A DNA stretch of 64,000 nucleotides from JBKQHQ01 sp052148715 (GTDB lineage: Bacteria; Pseudomonadota; Alphaproteobacteria; Rhizobiales; Xanthobacteraceae), in contig JBKQHQ010000021.1 of assembly GCA_052148715.1 (NCBI GenBank), forward strand, positions 1 through 64,000, read 5' to 3'. The notes under the pieces are model-generated. The model saw only the letters and a program-made list of their open reading frames with translations, did not search any database and was not told where the DNA came from. Shown piece after piece: positions 15,769-24,428 of this stretch; position 1 is the first letter of the stretch; each line of letters opens with the position of its first letter. A program made the position numbers and the translations under genes.

Positions 15769-16206
15769 AGCATGCTCGGCCGCGCTCCCGACTGCCAATT
15801 ATTTGCGATGATTTCCGACACCGGCCATTCGCGTGCAGCCCCTTAGTTCAGCCGACTTCTGTCCATTTCGATGTGGAAGGCAAACAATGACGTGGGTGGC
15901 GAATCTTCCCTGACGGAAGAAGTAGCATAGTATGATCTTTTTGCCCCGGTTGTGAGGCCCTTCACTATCGCGTGTACCGGGAGCCGATTCTCACAGCCTA
16001 ACGTAAGTGTGCGGAAACGCTGCGTTTTGCTCCCTTCGGCCGGCAGTGAACGCGTGGCGCCGCGGCCGCAGCCGAGGCTTCCCAGCTTACCGCGCGACCG
16101 AGCCTCGGCGGGGACGCCGCCTGCCTCCGTCAAATGGCCATATTGTCAGGCGATGGCCAACGGTTCGAATAGTATGGCCACGTCAATCGAGCACGGATTT
16201 GGGGAA
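15769..16206. other. Divergent intergenic region
   Basis: No coding sequence is supported. It separates the exporter operon (leftward) from the DUF2147 gene (rightward) and so must hold both promoters. Visible structures are a short stem TCTTCC/GGAAGA (15904-15920) next to a TATGAT-like box, and a 9-base inverted pair GCCGAGGCT (16071-16079) and AGCCTCGGC (16101-16109). Confidence 0.5.
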
Positions 16207-16755
16207 ATGAGAGCGCAACTAGCGACGCTGATCACGACGAGCATTGCGGCATTAACCCTCGCCACGCTTCCGGTGGCGGCCGCGGACCCCACGGTAGCGG
16301 GGCTCTGGCAGAAGCAGGACGATTCCGGAAACCCGGTCGGATATTTCCTTTTCGTCGACCACAACGGGGTTTTTGAAGGCGCGATTGCAAAAATGTTTCC
16401 GCGGCCGGGCGATGAGCCGAATCCGGTCTGCAGCAAATGCGAAGACGACCGCAAGAATGCGCCCGTGCTCGGCATCTCTTTCATTCGGGAGATGAAGCGC
16501 AACGGGTTGAAATACGAGGACGGCAAGATCCTCGATCCGCGCGACGGCCGGATCTACAGCGCGATGATGAGCGTGAGCCCCGACGGGCTAACGCTGACCG
16601 TCCGCGGCTATCTCGGCATCCCCCTGCTCGGGCGTGACGAAATCTGGACACGCCTTCCCGACACCGAGATCGGCAAGCTCGATCCCACCGTCATCGCCAA
16701 GTACCTGCCTCCACCAACGGCCTCGGCGCGCAAGCCCAGCAATCCTGTGCGGTAG
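16207..16755 (+). CDS. DUF2147 domain secreted protein
   Basis: A 182-residue secreted protein. The ATG at 16207 follows GGGGAA and encodes a signal peptide (MRAQLATLITTSIAALTLAT, cut near VAAAD). The mature part begins VAGLWQKQDDSGNPVGYFLF, the DUF2147 pattern, with CSKCEDD providing a CxxC pair, then GLKYEDGKILDPRDGRIYSA and RGYLGIPLLGRDEIWTRL. DUF2147 folds as a lipocalin-like beta barrel. Function unknown. A short Pro-rich tail ends the protein. Confidence 0.88.
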   Translation: MRAQLATLITTSIAALTLATLPVAAADPTVAGLWQKQDDSGNPVGYFLFVDHNGVFEGAIAKMFPRPGDEPNPVCSKCEDDRKNAPVLGISFIREMKRNGLKYEDGKILDPRDGRIYSAMMSVSPDGLTLTVRGYLGIPLLGRDEIWTRLPDTEIGKLDPTVIAKYLPPPTASARKPSNPVR

Positions 16756-17139
16756 CCCGCGCTCCAGAATTTCCGAAGCGGTCGCGTCGCGCTCCCCTAC
16801 TCTACTCGCGCGGTGCTCGCGGCAACCCGTGGCGGGGCGTCTCTTTTTCCAGCTCGCGGCCCGGGCGGCAGCCGGGCCTCCGCGCCTGCAAATAGATCGG
16901 CACAGGGTCAGCCTCGCCGTGGAGCGGCCGCGAGACTGTTGCACTCGCTGCCGCACTCCTCTGCGCGACCTTGTCTATTGTCGCCTATTGCCTTTAGTTG
17001 GCAAACAAAGTTCCATAGCTTGAGCAAAACGCTCGCCGAGATGGTCAGGGGATTGGGTTTCCCGCGTCGACGTTCGGCGGCAGGCGCACAGTGACAAGAA
17101 AGATGCAATCAAGCCGCAAGTCGGCTGACGGAGGATCGC
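16756..17139. other. Intergenic stretch, no gene seen
   Basis: 384 bases between the DUF2147 gene and the flavin monooxygenase gene. No frame here looks like protein on either strand, and I see no clear terminator or operator. It should contain the promoter of the 17140-20712 cluster; the ribosome site GGAGG at about 17131 sits just before the GTG start. Confidence 0.45.
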
Positions 17140-18273
17140 GTGAACATCGCCAACAAGGTCCACGATGCGCGACGGCAGACAAGCCCGCTGTTCAATGATC
17201 GCAAGCTGAAGCTCGGCACGTTCGGCACCAATCTCGACCGCGGCTGCGCCATCAGCACGATCGATGGCGTGCTGAGCATCGATTGGCCGAACACACGCAC
17301 GCTGGCGCAGATCTCGGAAGAGATGGATTTCGAGGCGCTGGTCCCGATCGGCCGCTGGCGCGGCTTCGGCGGCACGACCAACTTCAACGGACCGGGCTTC
17401 GAGTGCTTCTCCTGGGCGGCGGGCATCAGCGGAGCAACGCGCAGCTCAGCGATCTTTGCCACCTCGCACGTCCCGACCATCCACCCACTCATGGCCGCCA
17501 AGCAAGCGACCACGATCGATCATATTTCGCAAGGACGCTTCGCGCTCAACATCGTCACCGGGTGGCACCGTCAGGAAATCGAGATGTTCGGCGCGCCGCT
17601 GCTAGAGCACGACGATCGCTACGACTGCGCGGTCGAATGGCTCGACATCATCCGCAAGCTGTGGTCGCAAGATGAGGAATTCGACTACGAAGGCCGCTTC
17701 TACAATATCAAAAAGGGATATCTGGCGCCGAAGCCGATCCAAAAGCCGTTTCCGCCGGTGATGAATGCGGGTGGTTCCGACAAGGGCATGCATTTCGCCG
17801 CCAAGTATTGCGACATGGTCTATGTCGTGTTCGGCTCCCACGATTTTGCCGACTGCAAGGCCAAGGTCGACGCCTATCGGCAGATGGCGCGCAAGGAATA
17901 CGGCCGCGAGCTTCAGGTCTGGAGCTATGCCTACGTGGTCCAGGGCGAAACCGAGAAGGAAGCCCGGGACTATTACGACTACTACGTCAATCAGCGCGGC
18001 GATTGGGAAGCCGCGACCAACCTCGTCGATACGATGATTGCCAACGCCAAGACCTTGCCGGCGCCGGTGCTCGCGGAGATGAAGAAGCACTTCATTGCCG
18101 GATGGGGCGGCTATCCGTTGATCGGCACCAAGGAGCAGATCGTCGAAGGGCTTGGCATGATGTCAAAGATGGGGCTCGATGGCACGCTGCTCAACTGGCC
18201 GCGCTATATCGATGATATGCGCTATTTCCAGAAGAACATCTATCCGCTTGTTCAACAAGCCGGCTTGCGGTAG
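17140..18273 (+). CDS. LLM class flavin-dependent monooxygenase (SfnG/SsuD/RutA-like)
   Basis: A 377-residue luciferase-like monooxygenase. GTG start at 17140 with GGAGG upstream. KLGTFGTNLDRGCAI opens the barrel; ATSHVPTIHPLMAAKQATTI and GRFALNIVTGWHRQEIEMFG are the conserved FMN/substrate segments, and the end is GTLLNWPRYIDDMRYF. These enzymes use reduced FMN supplied by a separate reductase to oxidise sulfones, sulfonates, pyrimidines or similar compounds. The next gene is such a flavin reductase (9 bases downstream), followed by an extradiol dioxygenase and a dehydrogenase, so this is the first step of a small catabolic operon. Substrate unknown. Confidence 0.9.
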   Translation: MNIANKVHDARRQTSPLFNDRKLKLGTFGTNLDRGCAISTIDGVLSIDWPNTRTLAQISEEMDFEALVPIGRWRGFGGTTNFNGPGFECFSWAAGISGATRSSAIFATSHVPTIHPLMAAKQATTIDHISQGRFALNIVTGWHRQEIEMFGAPLLEHDDRYDCAVEWLDIIRKLWSQDEEFDYEGRFYNIKKGYLAPKPIQKPFPPVMNAGGSDKGMHFAAKYCDMVYVVFGSHDFADCKAKVDAYRQMARKEYGRELQVWSYAYVVQGETEKEARDYYDYYVNQRGDWEAATNLVDTMIANAKTLPAPVLAEMKKHFIAGWGGYPLIGTKEQIVEGLGMMSKMGLDGTLLNWPRYIDDMRYFQKNIYPLVQQAGLR

Positions 18274-18282
18274 GGCGCACCC

Positions 18283-18861
18283 ATGACCGCATCGCAGGAC
18301 GGCACAACCAAAATCGTCGGCATCGCCGGTAATTTCCATCGTCCGTCGCGAACGCGCGCCCTGGTCGAGACCGTCGTCGACCGGATCGGTCGCGACTACG
18401 GCGCCGATGGAGCGCTGTTCGATCTCGTCGACGTGCTGCCCGAGCTCGGCACCTTCATCTATCGCAACAACGTCACGGGCCGCACCAAGGAGGTGCTCGA
18501 AGCGATCGAGAGCTGCGATGCGCTCGTGGTCGGCACGCCCGTCTACAAAGGCTCCTACACCGGACTGTTCAAGCATCTGTTCGACCTGGTGACGCCGGAG
18601 CGGCTCGCCGGCGTGCCGGTCGTGCTGACGGCGACCGGCGGCAACGATCGCCATGCGCTCATGATCGAGCACGAGCTGCGGCCCCTATTCGCCTTCTTTG
18701 CGGCGAGCACGGTGGCGACCGGCATTTATGCGGCGGAGACCGATTTCGTCGACGGCCTGCCCGGCAGCGAGCGCCTCCTGCGCAGCATCGACGCTGCCAT
18801 CCGCGATCTGCGGCCATGGCTCAACGGCAACTCGAGATCGCCCGCAATCCAGCCGACGTGA
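18283..18861 (+). CDS. NAD(P)H-dependent FMN reductase (SsuE/MsuE-like)
   Basis: A 192-residue flavodoxin-like flavin reductase. IVGIAGNFHRPSRTRALV is the phosphate-binding loop, VVGTPVYKGSYTGLFKHLFD the flavin-binding segment, and VVLTATGGNDRHALMIEHEL the SsuE-type conserved block. It would supply reduced FMN to the monooxygenase at 17140-18273, whose stop is 9 bases upstream. The pairing of LLM monooxygenase with an MsuE-type reductase is well established for sulfonate and sulfone breakdown. Confidence 0.9.
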   Translation: MTASQDGTTKIVGIAGNFHRPSRTRALVETVVDRIGRDYGADGALFDLVDVLPELGTFIYRNNVTGRTKEVLEAIESCDALVVGTPVYKGSYTGLFKHLFDLVTPERLAGVPVVLTATGGNDRHALMIEHELRPLFAFFAASTVATGIYAAETDFVDGLPGSERLLRSIDAAIRDLRPWLNGNSRSPAIQPT

Positions 18862-18895
18862 AAACGCGGGCGGTCAGCAAACCGGAGAATACGGC

Positions 18896-19801
18896 ATGGC
18901 CGCGGTACAGGGCGTCCGCTGTGTGGACGTGGGTGTCGGCAACCTCGCGGCAACGTCGCGGTTTTATGAGGAGGTCTGGAACCTGCGGCCGGTCGCAAGC
19001 GGCCCGGGCACCTGCTTCCTTCGCGGCACCGGGCCCTATCATCATATTCTCGGCCTGTTCGAGCAGACGACACCGGCGCTGATCCGGCTCCTGCTCGATG
19101 CGGCCGATCGCGCGACCGTGGACGACCTCCACCAAGCGGTGCGTGCCGCCGGCGTCGGCGCGGTCGAAGCGCCGGGCTCGATTGCACGTCCCGGTGGTGG
19201 CTATGGCTTCGGCTTCAAGGATCCGGAGGGCCGCAATCTCGCGATCGTCTGCGGTGTCGCCGACCACGGCGATGCGGACAGCGAGCCCGACCGGCCGCGC
19301 AAGGTTACCCACGTGAATCTCAATTCTGGAGCGGCCCAGCGAACCGCCACGTTCTACATCGATACACTCGGGTTTCGTCTCGCCGACGAAACGGACATTT
19401 TTTACTTCCTGCGCTGCAACAGCGATCACCATTCGATCGTGGTCCACAAGGCGAAGAACCCGACGCTCAATCACGTCGCTTTCGAGATGCCGGACCTCGA
19501 TTCGGTGATGCGCGGCGGCGGCCGCCTGAAGGATCACGGCTATCCGATCGAATGGGGCCCGGGCCGCCACGCCGCCGGGAACAACGTGTTTTGCTACTTC
19601 GCGGGTCCCGAGGAATTCCCCATCGAATACACGGCCGAGGTGCAGCAGGTCGATGAAGCCTACGTGGCTCGCGGCCCCGACTATTGGCGTTTTCCGCCGG
19701 GCCGCTCCGACCAATGGGGCGTCACCGAGCCGCGCTCGCCGCGGCTCAAGCGCATTCAGGAGCTGTATCGCTTCACCGATGATCATCGGCTGCAGCGTTA
19801 A
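18896..19801 (+). CDS. VOC family extradiol dioxygenase (BphC-like)
   Basis: A 301-residue two-domain VOC protein. The ATG at 18896 begins MAAVQGVRCVDVGVGNLA. The second domain carries the metal site: His139 (KVTHVNLNS), His193 (LNHVAFEM) and Glu244 (FPIEYTAE), with His178/179 (DHHSIVVH) as the catalytic His. This is the BphC-type Fe(II) extradiol pattern, cleaving a catechol ring next to the two hydroxyls. Its place between a flavin reductase and a dehydrogenase supports ring cleavage after a flavin-dependent hydroxylation. In-frame sequence upstream of 18896 belongs to the reductase gene and is not used. Confidence 0.85.
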   Translation: MAAVQGVRCVDVGVGNLAATSRFYEEVWNLRPVASGPGTCFLRGTGPYHHILGLFEQTTPALIRLLLDAADRATVDDLHQAVRAAGVGAVEAPGSIARPGGGYGFGFKDPEGRNLAIVCGVADHGDADSEPDRPRKVTHVNLNSGAAQRTATFYIDTLGFRLADETDIFYFLRCNSDHHSIVVHKAKNPTLNHVAFEMPDLDSVMRGGGRLKDHGYPIEWGPGRHAAGNNVFCYFAGPEEFPIEYTAEVQQVDEAYVARGPDYWRFPPGRSDQWGVTEPRSPRLKRIQELYRFTDDHRLQR

Positions 19802-19827
19802 TCAGAAAAATCATCAGGGAGAGCATC

Positions 19828-20712
19828 ATGAAAGTCGGCGTCGTCGGCCTCGGCCGCATGGGGTTCGCGATCGCCCGGCGGCTGAGCGAGCAAGGCTTTG
19901 CGGTTGTCGGCTGGGACCGTGACGCCAACGCGCGCCGCGCCTTGGCCGAGCAAGCCGCCTTGCCGGTTGCCGACAGCGCGCGGGCCGTGGCGGATACGGC
20001 CGATGCGGTGATCTCGATCATCACCGAGGATCATGGAGTGCGCGGCCTGTTTCGCGGCGAGAGCGGATTCTTGCAGGCGAAGATCGACGGCAAGCTGTTC
20101 ATCGAGATGAGCACTTTGCAGCCGATGACCTCGCGCGAGCTCGCGCCGCAGGTCGAGGCGAAGGGCGCTCGCCTGATCGACGCGCCGGTGCTCGGCTCGA
20201 TCCCGACCGTGCGGGAGGGAAAGCTCTTGGCGCTCGCCGGCGGCCGCTCCGAGGATGTGGCGCGCGCAGGTGCGATTCTAAACAAGCTGACGCGACGCGT
20301 GGTGCATATGGGACCGATCGGCAGCGGCTGTGCCATGAAGCTTGCGGTCAATCTCGGGCTCGCAAGCTTCATCCAGGCGCTGGCCGAATCGCTGTCGCTC
20401 GGCCAGCAGCAGGGTCTCGCGCTCGATCAGATGCTGGAGGTGCTGCGCGAGGCGCCCTACGCCAATCCCTGGTTGACCAGCAAGCTCGGCGTCCTCAAGG
20501 GCGAGAAGGCCGAGATGACGCTGGATATTCGCACGCTGCGCAAGGACATCATGTCGGCGGTCGCGACCGGCGCGCTCTCCGGCGTCGGCATGCCATTGTC
20601 CGCGGGCGCGCTTGCCTCGCTGTCGGCGGCGGTCGCCCACGGCTGGGGCGGCAACGACATCGCCGAGCTGCCGCGCTTCGTGCGCGAATGCATGATTCAA
20701 TCGTTCGAGTGA
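19828..20712 (+). CDS. NAD(P)-dependent oxidoreductase (3-hydroxyisobutyrate dehydrogenase family)
   Basis: A 294-residue beta-hydroxyacid dehydrogenase. The cofactor motif VGVVGLGRMGFAIARRLSEQ is at the N-terminus; IEMSTLQPMTSRELAPQVEA and DAPVLGSIPTVREGKLLALA form the substrate segment; GSGCAMKLAVNLGLASFIQA contains the catalytic Lys of the family. AGGAGAG-like sequence (GGGAGAGC) precedes the ATG. It is the last gene of the 17140-20712 cluster and would oxidise a hydroxyacid or reduce a semialdehyde arising from ring cleavage; this role is inferred. Confidence 0.9.
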   Translation: MKVGVVGLGRMGFAIARRLSEQGFAVVGWDRDANARRALAEQAALPVADSARAVADTADAVISIITEDHGVRGLFRGESGFLQAKIDGKLFIEMSTLQPMTSRELAPQVEAKGARLIDAPVLGSIPTVREGKLLALAGGRSEDVARAGAILNKLTRRVVHMGPIGSGCAMKLAVNLGLASFIQALAESLSLGQQQGLALDQMLEVLREAPYANPWLTSKLGVLKGEKAEMTLDIRTLRKDIMSAVATGALSGVGMPLSAGALASLSAAVAHGWGGNDIAELPRFVRECMIQSFE

Positions 20713-20749
20713 CCGGCGCGGCTTTTGCCGAGGAGATCCGCGGGCAGCG

Positions 20750-22039
20750 TCACACCCCCGCCGGCGCTTCGTCGGGCGGGGCCGGCGTGAAGAAGACAAA
20801 CATATTGGCGATGACGATCGTGACGGCGAGGAAATAGAACGCGGTTATCAGCCCGTAGTGGTCGGCCAAAAATCCGCAGACCGAGGGGCCGACGGCTGCG
20901 CCGAGCGCCTGCGAGCCGAACAGGATGCCGATGCTGGTCCCGCCGAGGTGACGCGGCGTGGAGTCGAGGAGCCAGGCCTGCAAGACCGCGCGGACCGCGA
21001 ACAGAAAGAAGCCTAGGATAGCGATCAGAAACACGAACGCGCTGGAGTGCCCCGCGAAGGCCATGAACAGCAGCACCACCGCGGTCATCGCCATGCTGCT
21101 CATGATGATACGCCGCCGGCCCATGCGGTCGGAGAGATGGCCGGCGATCGGCGCTGCCGCAAAACCGGCCGCCTGCAGGGAGAACATGCACACGCCGATC
21201 CAGAACGACGGATAGCCCATCTCGACGGCCAAAAAGACCGGCAGAAAGGTCATCAGCCCGCTCTGGGTCATCGTGCGGAAGGCCGAGCCCCCCGAGAGCA
21301 TGACGACCGCGCGATTCGTGAACAGCTCGCCTACGTCGCGCAGCCGCTTGCGCAAGCCCGGGCCGGGGCCACTGCGCGTTCTTTCGGATTCGGAGGCCTG
21401 CGTCTGCAGGCCGCCGAGGGAGACAAGGACAATGCCTGCCATGATGATGCCGGGTACGACGTTCATCACCATGACCTCACGCCAGCTGAAAGCGGCGAGC
21501 AGAGCGCCCACCGCCAGGGGCGCGGCGGCGTCACCAAAATTCCCGCCCATAGCGTGGATCGAGACCGCGAGGCCTTTGCGGGTGGGAAAACGCTGCGCCA
21601 ACAGCGGGATGGCGGTCGGGTGCCAGAGATTGTTGCCGATGCCGACGAGCCCCGCGCAGGTCAGCAGCATCCAGTAGGCGTGGCTGAACCCCATCAGCAG
21701 ATAGGGCGCCCCGACCCAGAACAGCGCGACCGCCATCAACAGGCCCTTCTTGCCGATGGAGTCGACCAGCATTCCACCCGGCACGTTGGAGATGGCGCCG
21801 GCGAGAAACTGGCAGCTCACGATCGACCCGATCTGCTCGTAGTTCAGCCCGAGTTCGTGGCCGATCAGCGGCAGCAGCAGATAGAACGTCGCCGGATACC
21901 AATGGGTCAGGGCATGCCCGATGGTGATCAGCCAGACGTCGCGCAACGAAGTCCGCGATACCTCCGGGGCAACGGCGATTGCGGTCACGATCAGCCGACC
22001 TTGCGTGCGAGACGGCCGGGTCGCCGCCGCTTTGGGCAA
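20750..22039 (-). CDS. MFS transporter
   Basis: A 429-residue major facilitator with about 12 membrane segments. It opens with TSLRDVWLITIGHALTHWYP, then LPLIGHELGLNYEQIGSIVS. The loop between helices 2 and 3 reads GGMLVDSIGKKGLLM, and the central loop is long and polar (QTQASESERTRSGPGPGLRK). The sequence resembles fosmidomycin-resistance-type/CynX-like carriers, but the substrate is not identifiable. It runs leftward from a region that also carries the promoter of the lipoprotein gene. Confidence 0.88.
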   Translation of the reverse strand: MPKAAATRPSRTQGRLIVTAIAVAPEVSRTSLRDVWLITIGHALTHWYPATFYLLLPLIGHELGLNYEQIGSIVSCQFLAGAISNVPGGMLVDSIGKKGLLMAVALFWVGAPYLLMGFSHAYWMLLTCAGLVGIGNNLWHPTAIPLLAQRFPTRKGLAVSIHAMGGNFGDAAAPLAVGALLAAFSWREVMVMNVVPGIIMAGIVLVSLGGLQTQASESERTRSGPGPGLRKRLRDVGELFTNRAVVMLSGGSAFRTMTQSGLMTFLPVFLAVEMGYPSFWIGVCMFSLQAAGFAAAPIAGHLSDRMGRRRIIMSSMAMTAVVLLFMAFAGHSSAFVFLIAILGFFLFAVRAVLQAWLLDSTPRHLGGTSIGILFGSQALGAAVGPSVCGFLADHYGLITAFYFLAVTIVIANMFVFFTPAPPDEAPAGV

Positions 22040-22085
22040 TACGACCGTTATCGCCGCCGTTCAAGGGCCCCGGGAAGGCTTATGG

Positions 22086-22103
22086 TGTTGCAAATATACA
22101 ACA
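22086..22103. promoter_or_regulatory. Possible operator upstream of the MFS gene
   Basis: An inverted repeat TGTTG-N8-CAACA (22086-22103) whose centre is AT-rich (CAAATATA). It lies 47 bases upstream of the MFS start and about 120 bases upstream of the lipoprotein start. It resembles GntR/LacI-type operators, but no regulator gene is adjacent. Confidence 0.4.
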
Positions 22104-22226
22104 TAAACGCACGCACGGAAAGGGTAATATCAAACCCTCGAATCGAGTTGCGTGCGGCCTCAGTGATCAGCGTCGGCGGCAGAGCGGCGGGGCGGTATGC
22201 GGCCTTTACAAAATGCTTGCATCGCA

Positions 22227-23576
22227 ATGCGGTGGCTGGTCACGCGGAAATCCGGCGTCCTTGCGGCCGGTCTCTGCGGCATCCTTGTCGCGGCCTGCTC
22301 GTCTACTCCTTCGCTCGAAAGCGCAACAGGAGGCGTCGAAAGCCGCATTCTGATTCGAGATATCGTAAGACGCGTCAAATGCGAGATCTCCGATGCATTC
22401 GACACAAGAGTGGAAGATCCCAAATTCCATTGGCTGCAGAACTGGACGGCGAAAGTCGATCTAACATTGCAGATTGATGAGCAAGCCGGAATTTCCCCAA
22501 GTGTCGCTTACACGAAATTCTTTCGGAACGCCTTCAATTTCGCCGCCGGATCGAGCAGCCTGACAAGCAACGTGATCCAATCGGTGCAGCAATCCTTCAC
22601 CTTGAGCGTGGGCGCCAATTTGAGCGAAGAGGCGCAGCGGGCGGAGACGGTCACTTTCTCCCTCTCGCTAAAAGAGCTCAAAGTCTGGAGAAAACGCTTG
22701 CGAACCGCCGCAGCGCGCTCCGGGACCGACGAGATAATCTGTGATCCGAGCGGCCGCGAGCTCAGGGGTAAGCTCGGTCTGCAGGAATGGATCGATGCCG
22801 CGCTTTATCCCGTGGAGGGGCTGGAGCTTCAAGCAGGACAACATCCGAGTCCGGTTGGCGGGTCGACTAGACCCCCGACGCCGGGCACGCCCCCGAAGGG
22901 CGAAAAACTATCGATCAGCGTGCAAAACGCTATACCTCAAGTAAAAGCCGCGCGTGACGCGGTCGCCAAATCGCATGACGACGCGGTGGCATCCCAAGCG
23001 AAAGTCACGGAGTACGCGAGCAAGGTGCACACCGCCATGCAGACCAGTGTTGCGCCCTACTTCAGCGTGCTGACCGATGAACTGAAAAAAACTATCTCCG
23101 ACCTCATCTCGAACATCGATACGGCCAACGAATACGCCAGACAGGACGTCACGAGCGCGGAACAAGCCCTCAGCAAGGCCACGGACATCGTCAGCCAATT
23201 GGAAGCGTCCTCCGGGCAGCAAGACGCTGGCGATCTCGTGACCGCCGCGAAACAACTGGTCATTGACGCGGCCAATTATGCCAAACATGCCAAGAAGCAA
23301 GAAACCATCGCTGCCGCCATCGAGCAGAAATTTGCTAACTACCTACCAAACCCGCCGATTGACGGGTTACTGCATTCGGTCCAGTTCGTCGTCACGTATG
23401 GCGCGAACGTCTCGCCAAACTGGACCTTGTTGCAATGGAAAGGCCCGAGCCTCACCGTTCCGGGAGCGTCGGCACAGGGGGCTAGGACCCATACGCTCAA
23501 TATCGCCCTCGGCCCGCCCGCGGAACAAGCCCGCCTCATTCAAAACCAAACCGTGCTCAACGCGTTGCACCCTTAA
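22227..23576 (+). CDS. Unknown lipoprotein with a helical central region
   Basis: A 449-residue protein. The ATG at 22227 gives a lipoprotein signal (MRWLVTRKSGVLAAGLCGIL) with lipobox LVAAC; ATG 22197 is an in-frame alternative with a poorer signal. An N-terminal domain (residues about 25-190) has an alternating beta-like pattern (FHWLQNWTAKVDLTLQIDEQ, SFTLSVGANLSEEAQRAETV). A Pro/Gly linker (STRPPTPGTPPKG) follows. A long Ala/Lys/Asp-rich helical stretch (about 235-380) is probably coiled coil, and the C-terminus is another beta-rich segment (HSVQFVVTYGANVSPNWTLL). I do not recognise a family. It stands alone between the MFS gene and the His-rich protein. Confidence 0.72.
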   Translation: MRWLVTRKSGVLAAGLCGILVAACSSTPSLESATGGVESRILIRDIVRRVKCEISDAFDTRVEDPKFHWLQNWTAKVDLTLQIDEQAGISPSVAYTKFFRNAFNFAAGSSSLTSNVIQSVQQSFTLSVGANLSEEAQRAETVTFSLSLKELKVWRKRLRTAAARSGTDEIICDPSGRELRGKLGLQEWIDAALYPVEGLELQAGQHPSPVGGSTRPPTPGTPPKGEKLSISVQNAIPQVKAARDAVAKSHDDAVASQAKVTEYASKVHTAMQTSVAPYFSVLTDELKKTISDLISNIDTANEYARQDVTSAEQALSKATDIVSQLEASSGQQDAGDLVTAAKQLVIDAANYAKHAKKQETIAAAIEQKFANYLPNPPIDGLLHSVQFVVTYGANVSPNWTLLQWKGPSLTVPGASAQGARTHTLNIALGPPAEQARLIQNQTVLNALHP

Positions 23577-23754
23577 CGCGGTAGGGCCGCGGCGTGGTCC
23601 CCTGCTTGTCACTCTGGGGCGCCGCGCGGCGAGTTACTGCAACCTCTTGCGACGCTATTTGGCGTTAACAAAACCGTGATAGACTTCGATGTTATTCATC
23701 GGTCCAATCGTCGTCATGGTGCTGCGCAGCAGCCGATCGAGGCGGATATTCGAG

Positions 23755-24330
23755 ATGTCGTCTTTGACGCGCTATATGCTCGTCGCCGCTGCAATCCTTC
23801 TACCCCTCGGACAACGGGCAGGGGCTGAGCCCGCGCCCTTGGCCGAGCTGCTGGCGGTCGAGGCGACCAAGGACGGCCTCACGCTGACGGTTCCAACCGG
23901 CGGCTGCACGAAGAAATCCGATTTCGAGCTTACCTCAAGCCCGGCTAAGAACGGCGCCGCGGTCGTCGAGGTGCGGCGACCGATCCCCGATACTTGCAAA
24001 GGCAATTTCCCCGACGGCCTCAAATTGGCATACTCCTGGGCGGAGTTGAAATTGCCCAAGCACACCAAGATCTCCGTGAAGAATGCGGTCGAAAGCGCCC
24101 GGCCATTGCCGCAGCGGGAGGCGCGTCGCGTGAGCCCGCACAAGGGCCCGCGATATTGCCATATCGCCGACCGGCGATCGCATCTTTGCACTTCCCGGCA
24201 CCGTGCCAATGCGGCTCATCATTACGCCCATCACCGCATCCATCATCACCGCGGGTCGGCATGGGTCGTCGTCCACGCCAAGCGGCACACCCGCCGACAT
24301 CATGGTCGGGACGGCGGCTATCGTTACTAG
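23755..24330 (+). CDS. Secreted protein with His-rich C-terminal tail
   Basis: A 191-residue protein. The ATG at 23755 gives a signal peptide (MSSLTRYMLVAAAILLPLGQ, cut near RAGAEP). The next 95 residues form a small domain (LLAVEATKDGLTLTVPTGGC, TKKSDFELTSSPAKNGAAVV, then a second Cys in PIPDTCKGNFPDGLKLAYSW). The C-terminal 60 residues are rich in His and Arg: HHYAHHRIHHHRGSAW then HAKRHTRRHHGRDG. That tail could bind metal ions, which is an inference. ATG 23689 is an upstream alternative. The TAG stop lies inside a palindrome (24327-24369). Confidence 0.68.
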   Translation: MSSLTRYMLVAAAILLPLGQRAGAEPAPLAELLAVEATKDGLTLTVPTGGCTKKSDFELTSSPAKNGAAVVEVRRPIPDTCKGNFPDGLKLAYSWAELKLPKHTKISVKNAVESARPLPQREARRVSPHKGPRYCHIADRRSHLCTSRHRANAAHHYAHHRIHHHRGSAWVVVHAKRHTRRHHGRDGGYRY

Positions 24331-24369
24331 AGCACGATGGCTTTCCTTCGAATCGTCATCGTGCTCTAG
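24327..24369. terminator. Palindrome at the end of the His-rich gene
   Basis: CTAGAGCACGATG (24327-24339) pairs with CATCGTGCTCTAG (24357-24369), a perfect 13-base stem with a 17-base loop. The stop codon TAG (24328-24330) is part of the left arm. It sits between convergent genes and could end transcription, although no T-run follows. Confidence 0.55.
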
Positions 24370-24379
24370 CTTATTGTTG

Positions 24380-24428
24380 GAGCATGATCTTTCCCGAAAA
24401 CCGGTACCCACTTTTCGGGATCATGCTC
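24380..24428. repeat. GAGCATGATC palindromic repeat
   Basis: GAGCATGATC (24380-24389) and GATCATGCTC (24419-24428) enclose near-complementary segments CCCGAAAA and TTTTCGGG around GGTACC. This palindrome is a familiar dispersed repeat in Rhizobiales genomes. Here it overlaps the stop codon of the serine protease gene on the minus strand (24428-24430). Confidence 0.78.
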
